DNA of 20,677 bases from Euperipatoides rowelli (Eukaryota; Onychophora; Udeonychophora; Euonychophora; Peripatopsidae), in NCBI GenBank assembly GCA_003024985.2, contig PXIH01S0003828.1, one strand, 5' to 3'. Position numbers and translations under genes: made by a program. Below, piece by piece: positions 19,076 to 20,677 of the stretch (positions are counted from its first letter, which is position 1; the number at the start of each line of letters is the position of its first letter). The notes beneath the pieces are model-generated. The model worked only from the letters and a program-made list of their open reading frames with translations, searched no databases and had not been told where the DNA came from.

Positions 19076-20510
19076 AGTTTATAATTGTTTTAATTTAGAA
19101 TCTTTTATTTGTAAATCCATATTGGCTGTTTATTTAATTAAAATTTACTGAAGTTAAAAATATAAATAGATACTTCTGGGTTACCTGGGGATGCATAGTT
19201 TAAACATTGGAAATAAAAAGAACAATTAACTTTAAGGTTATTTGTTCAAGATATCCAGTATGTCTATAACACTTTTGTAATGTTTCTATTTGTTTTGTTT
19301 TAGAAGTATCAGAAGATCTGTAGCAATATCACAAGCAATTACTTGATGTAAAGATCAATTTTTGTTAGTTGTGAATGTTGGAAAAATGATGAAGCATTGA
19401 TACAGACATCAGATCACATAGTTAATTGACAGAATGATATCAGACATATAGGGTCGGCAAGTTAAACCTTGATTTTCAACATGTCACATTTTCTTATATT
19501 CTAAAATGTGTCATGCTCTCTTATTCATAAGATATTTTCTTATAGATATTAAAATCAGCCAGGTATGTAGAATTACATTTATTTTTTTCAAAGTGGTGTA
19601 TTTTGCTGAATTCTTTATTTGATACTTTACATTATCACAATGATTATTTACGTTAAATGTATTTATTAGATTAAGGCAAACATTGTCTTTGGAGTGTTGA
19701 ACTTTGACGTTGTATTAGTCTAAATTTATTTTGGTTCTGACAATATTGAAATAATATATTAATGAAGAATCCAGTTCTCACTAAAATATTTGATCTTTCA
19801 CATTAAATGTATTATGATTTGATTTCTCTGTATACTTTTAAAAATATAAATATAGATTTACATCACTAATGCTCTACTTTATGATATCCTAAGCTTTTTA
19901 ATAATGCAACTTGATAACTCATCTACTTTTATTTTGCCACTCTAAATTAATTAACTCCAGATGTTGTTATGAAGATCTCATGGTTGTGTATCAGAATTTT
20001 TATGGTAATGAACCTTTTAAAGCATTTTCTAATGTCAAACTATTATTTCAATAATGTTTTGGTTTAATTATTTTTTAATATTGGTATTTTGTTTGTATAG
20101 CTGCNACAATACTATTATTACAATCAGTGTTGATTATGCAACATTTTAAAAGTAGCAGATATACCATTGTTATTGTTACTTTGTCTGATAAAATATTTAG
20201 ACTAGGTTTCTGCAATACTTATAGAAAGAAATTCTATATGTACCGTATTGTTTACTAACCTTTATTACATAGATTGGAAAACCCCAAAATATTTTTTATA
20301 TCCCAAGGAACACTTACTTATGAAAACATTTACAGTGCAGGAAAAGTAGATGGGATGGTTGGAGGGGGTGGGCACCATTCAATTATAGTACTGCTAAATT
20401 ATGCTACTAAGGAAATAGATATGTATAGATCTGTAATAATCTGTGTGTACAAAGAGTATGGACTGTATGTAGTATACATATACTTATATCTATATATATA
20501 TACTTATATC
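19076..20510. other. AT-rich spacer, no gene seen
   Basis: No gene is supported. The stretch holds the second copy of a dispersed repeat (19460-19598), one ambiguous base at 20105 and a G-rich patch near 20355-20371. The open frame starting at 20274 survives only because it runs through the TATC microsatellite. Confidence 0.55.
19460..19598. repeat. Dispersed repeat, copy 2
   Basis: This is a diverged relative of 16684-16986, with the blocks AGTTAAAC, TGTCACAT, CTTATATTCTA, CTCTTATTCA, TTTTCTTATAGA, GTAGAATTACATTT and CAAAGTGGT in the same order. It lacks the 165-bp segment found in the other copy. Confidence 0.5.
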
Positions 20511-20512
20511 TA

Positions 20513-20594
<82 letters not shown>
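20511..20594. repeat. (TATC)n microsatellite
   Basis: About 21 uninterrupted TATC units follow a mixed TATA/TATC lead-in (about 20480-20510). The run would read ISLSIYL repeatedly in one frame, which explains the apparent 126-codon frame. Length is likely to vary between individuals. Confidence 0.97.
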
Positions 20595-20677
20595 CCCCCC
20601 TTTTTCCTTTTGCCACTTCTTACCTGGCTCCTAACAATTTTTGCCGGCTCCTGAACTTTTGGAAGATTTGGACACCC

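Noticed and set aside
20274-20654. 126-codon plus-strand frame
   Set aside because: More than a third of it is translation of the TATC/TATA microsatellite, which lacks stops in this frame.

Overview
This window looks like AT-rich nuclear DNA from an animal. It holds no host protein-coding gene that I can support. By eye it is roughly two-thirds or more A+T, with many short homopolymers. It carries a decayed CR1-like LINE, hAT-type DNA transposons, a tRNA-derived SINE with intact flanking duplications, minisatellites and microsatellites. This mix suits an intergenic or intronic stretch of an invertebrate. A mollusc is plausible, but nothing here proves it. All open reading frames are short. 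They are transposon remnants, antisense shadows of a transposon, repeat translations or chance.

Layout: 1-1740 is AT-rich spacer with a small GC-richer island (88-232) and a 26-bp tandem repeat (about 858-934). A shrunken hAT element with transposase remnants lies at 1748-2241. Three diverged ~88-bp tandem units lie at 2607-2872. A 235-bp inverted-repeat element with an 8-bp target duplication lies at 3385-3619. AT-rich spacer follows to 5780. A coding-phase 30-bp minisatellite of ten exact-length units lies at 5911-6205. From about 6620 to 9984 the minus strand carries a long, badly mutated LINE: an APE-type endonuclease (9.7-8.5 kb) followed by reverse transcriptase (8.3-6.65 kb). The LINE is split by a ~450-bp insertion (8670-9118) flanked by 13-bp direct repeats, and it is broken near its endonuclease start by a perfect 48-nt hairpin (9740-9787).

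A 234-bp hAT-like MITE with an 8-bp target duplication lies at 12118-12351. A tRNA-derived SINE on the minus strand with a perfect 15-bp target duplication lies at 12558-12838. A diverged tandem duplication follows at 14527-14713. A second tRNA-like SINE head lies near 16990-17075, inside a region that has a diverged relative at 19460-19598. A 157-bp tandem array occupies 18090-19075. The window ends with a TATC microsatellite (20511-20594).

The element features record successive insertions and small rearrangements and do not form a pathway. The points most worth checking are the perfect hairpin inside the old LINE, the ten-unit minisatellite whose apparent amino-acid variation is explained by CpG decay, and two single-N positions in the 157-bp array. 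Each of those Ns sits between perfect duplicates (88 bp and 64 bp), which is the signature of unmerged contig overlaps.
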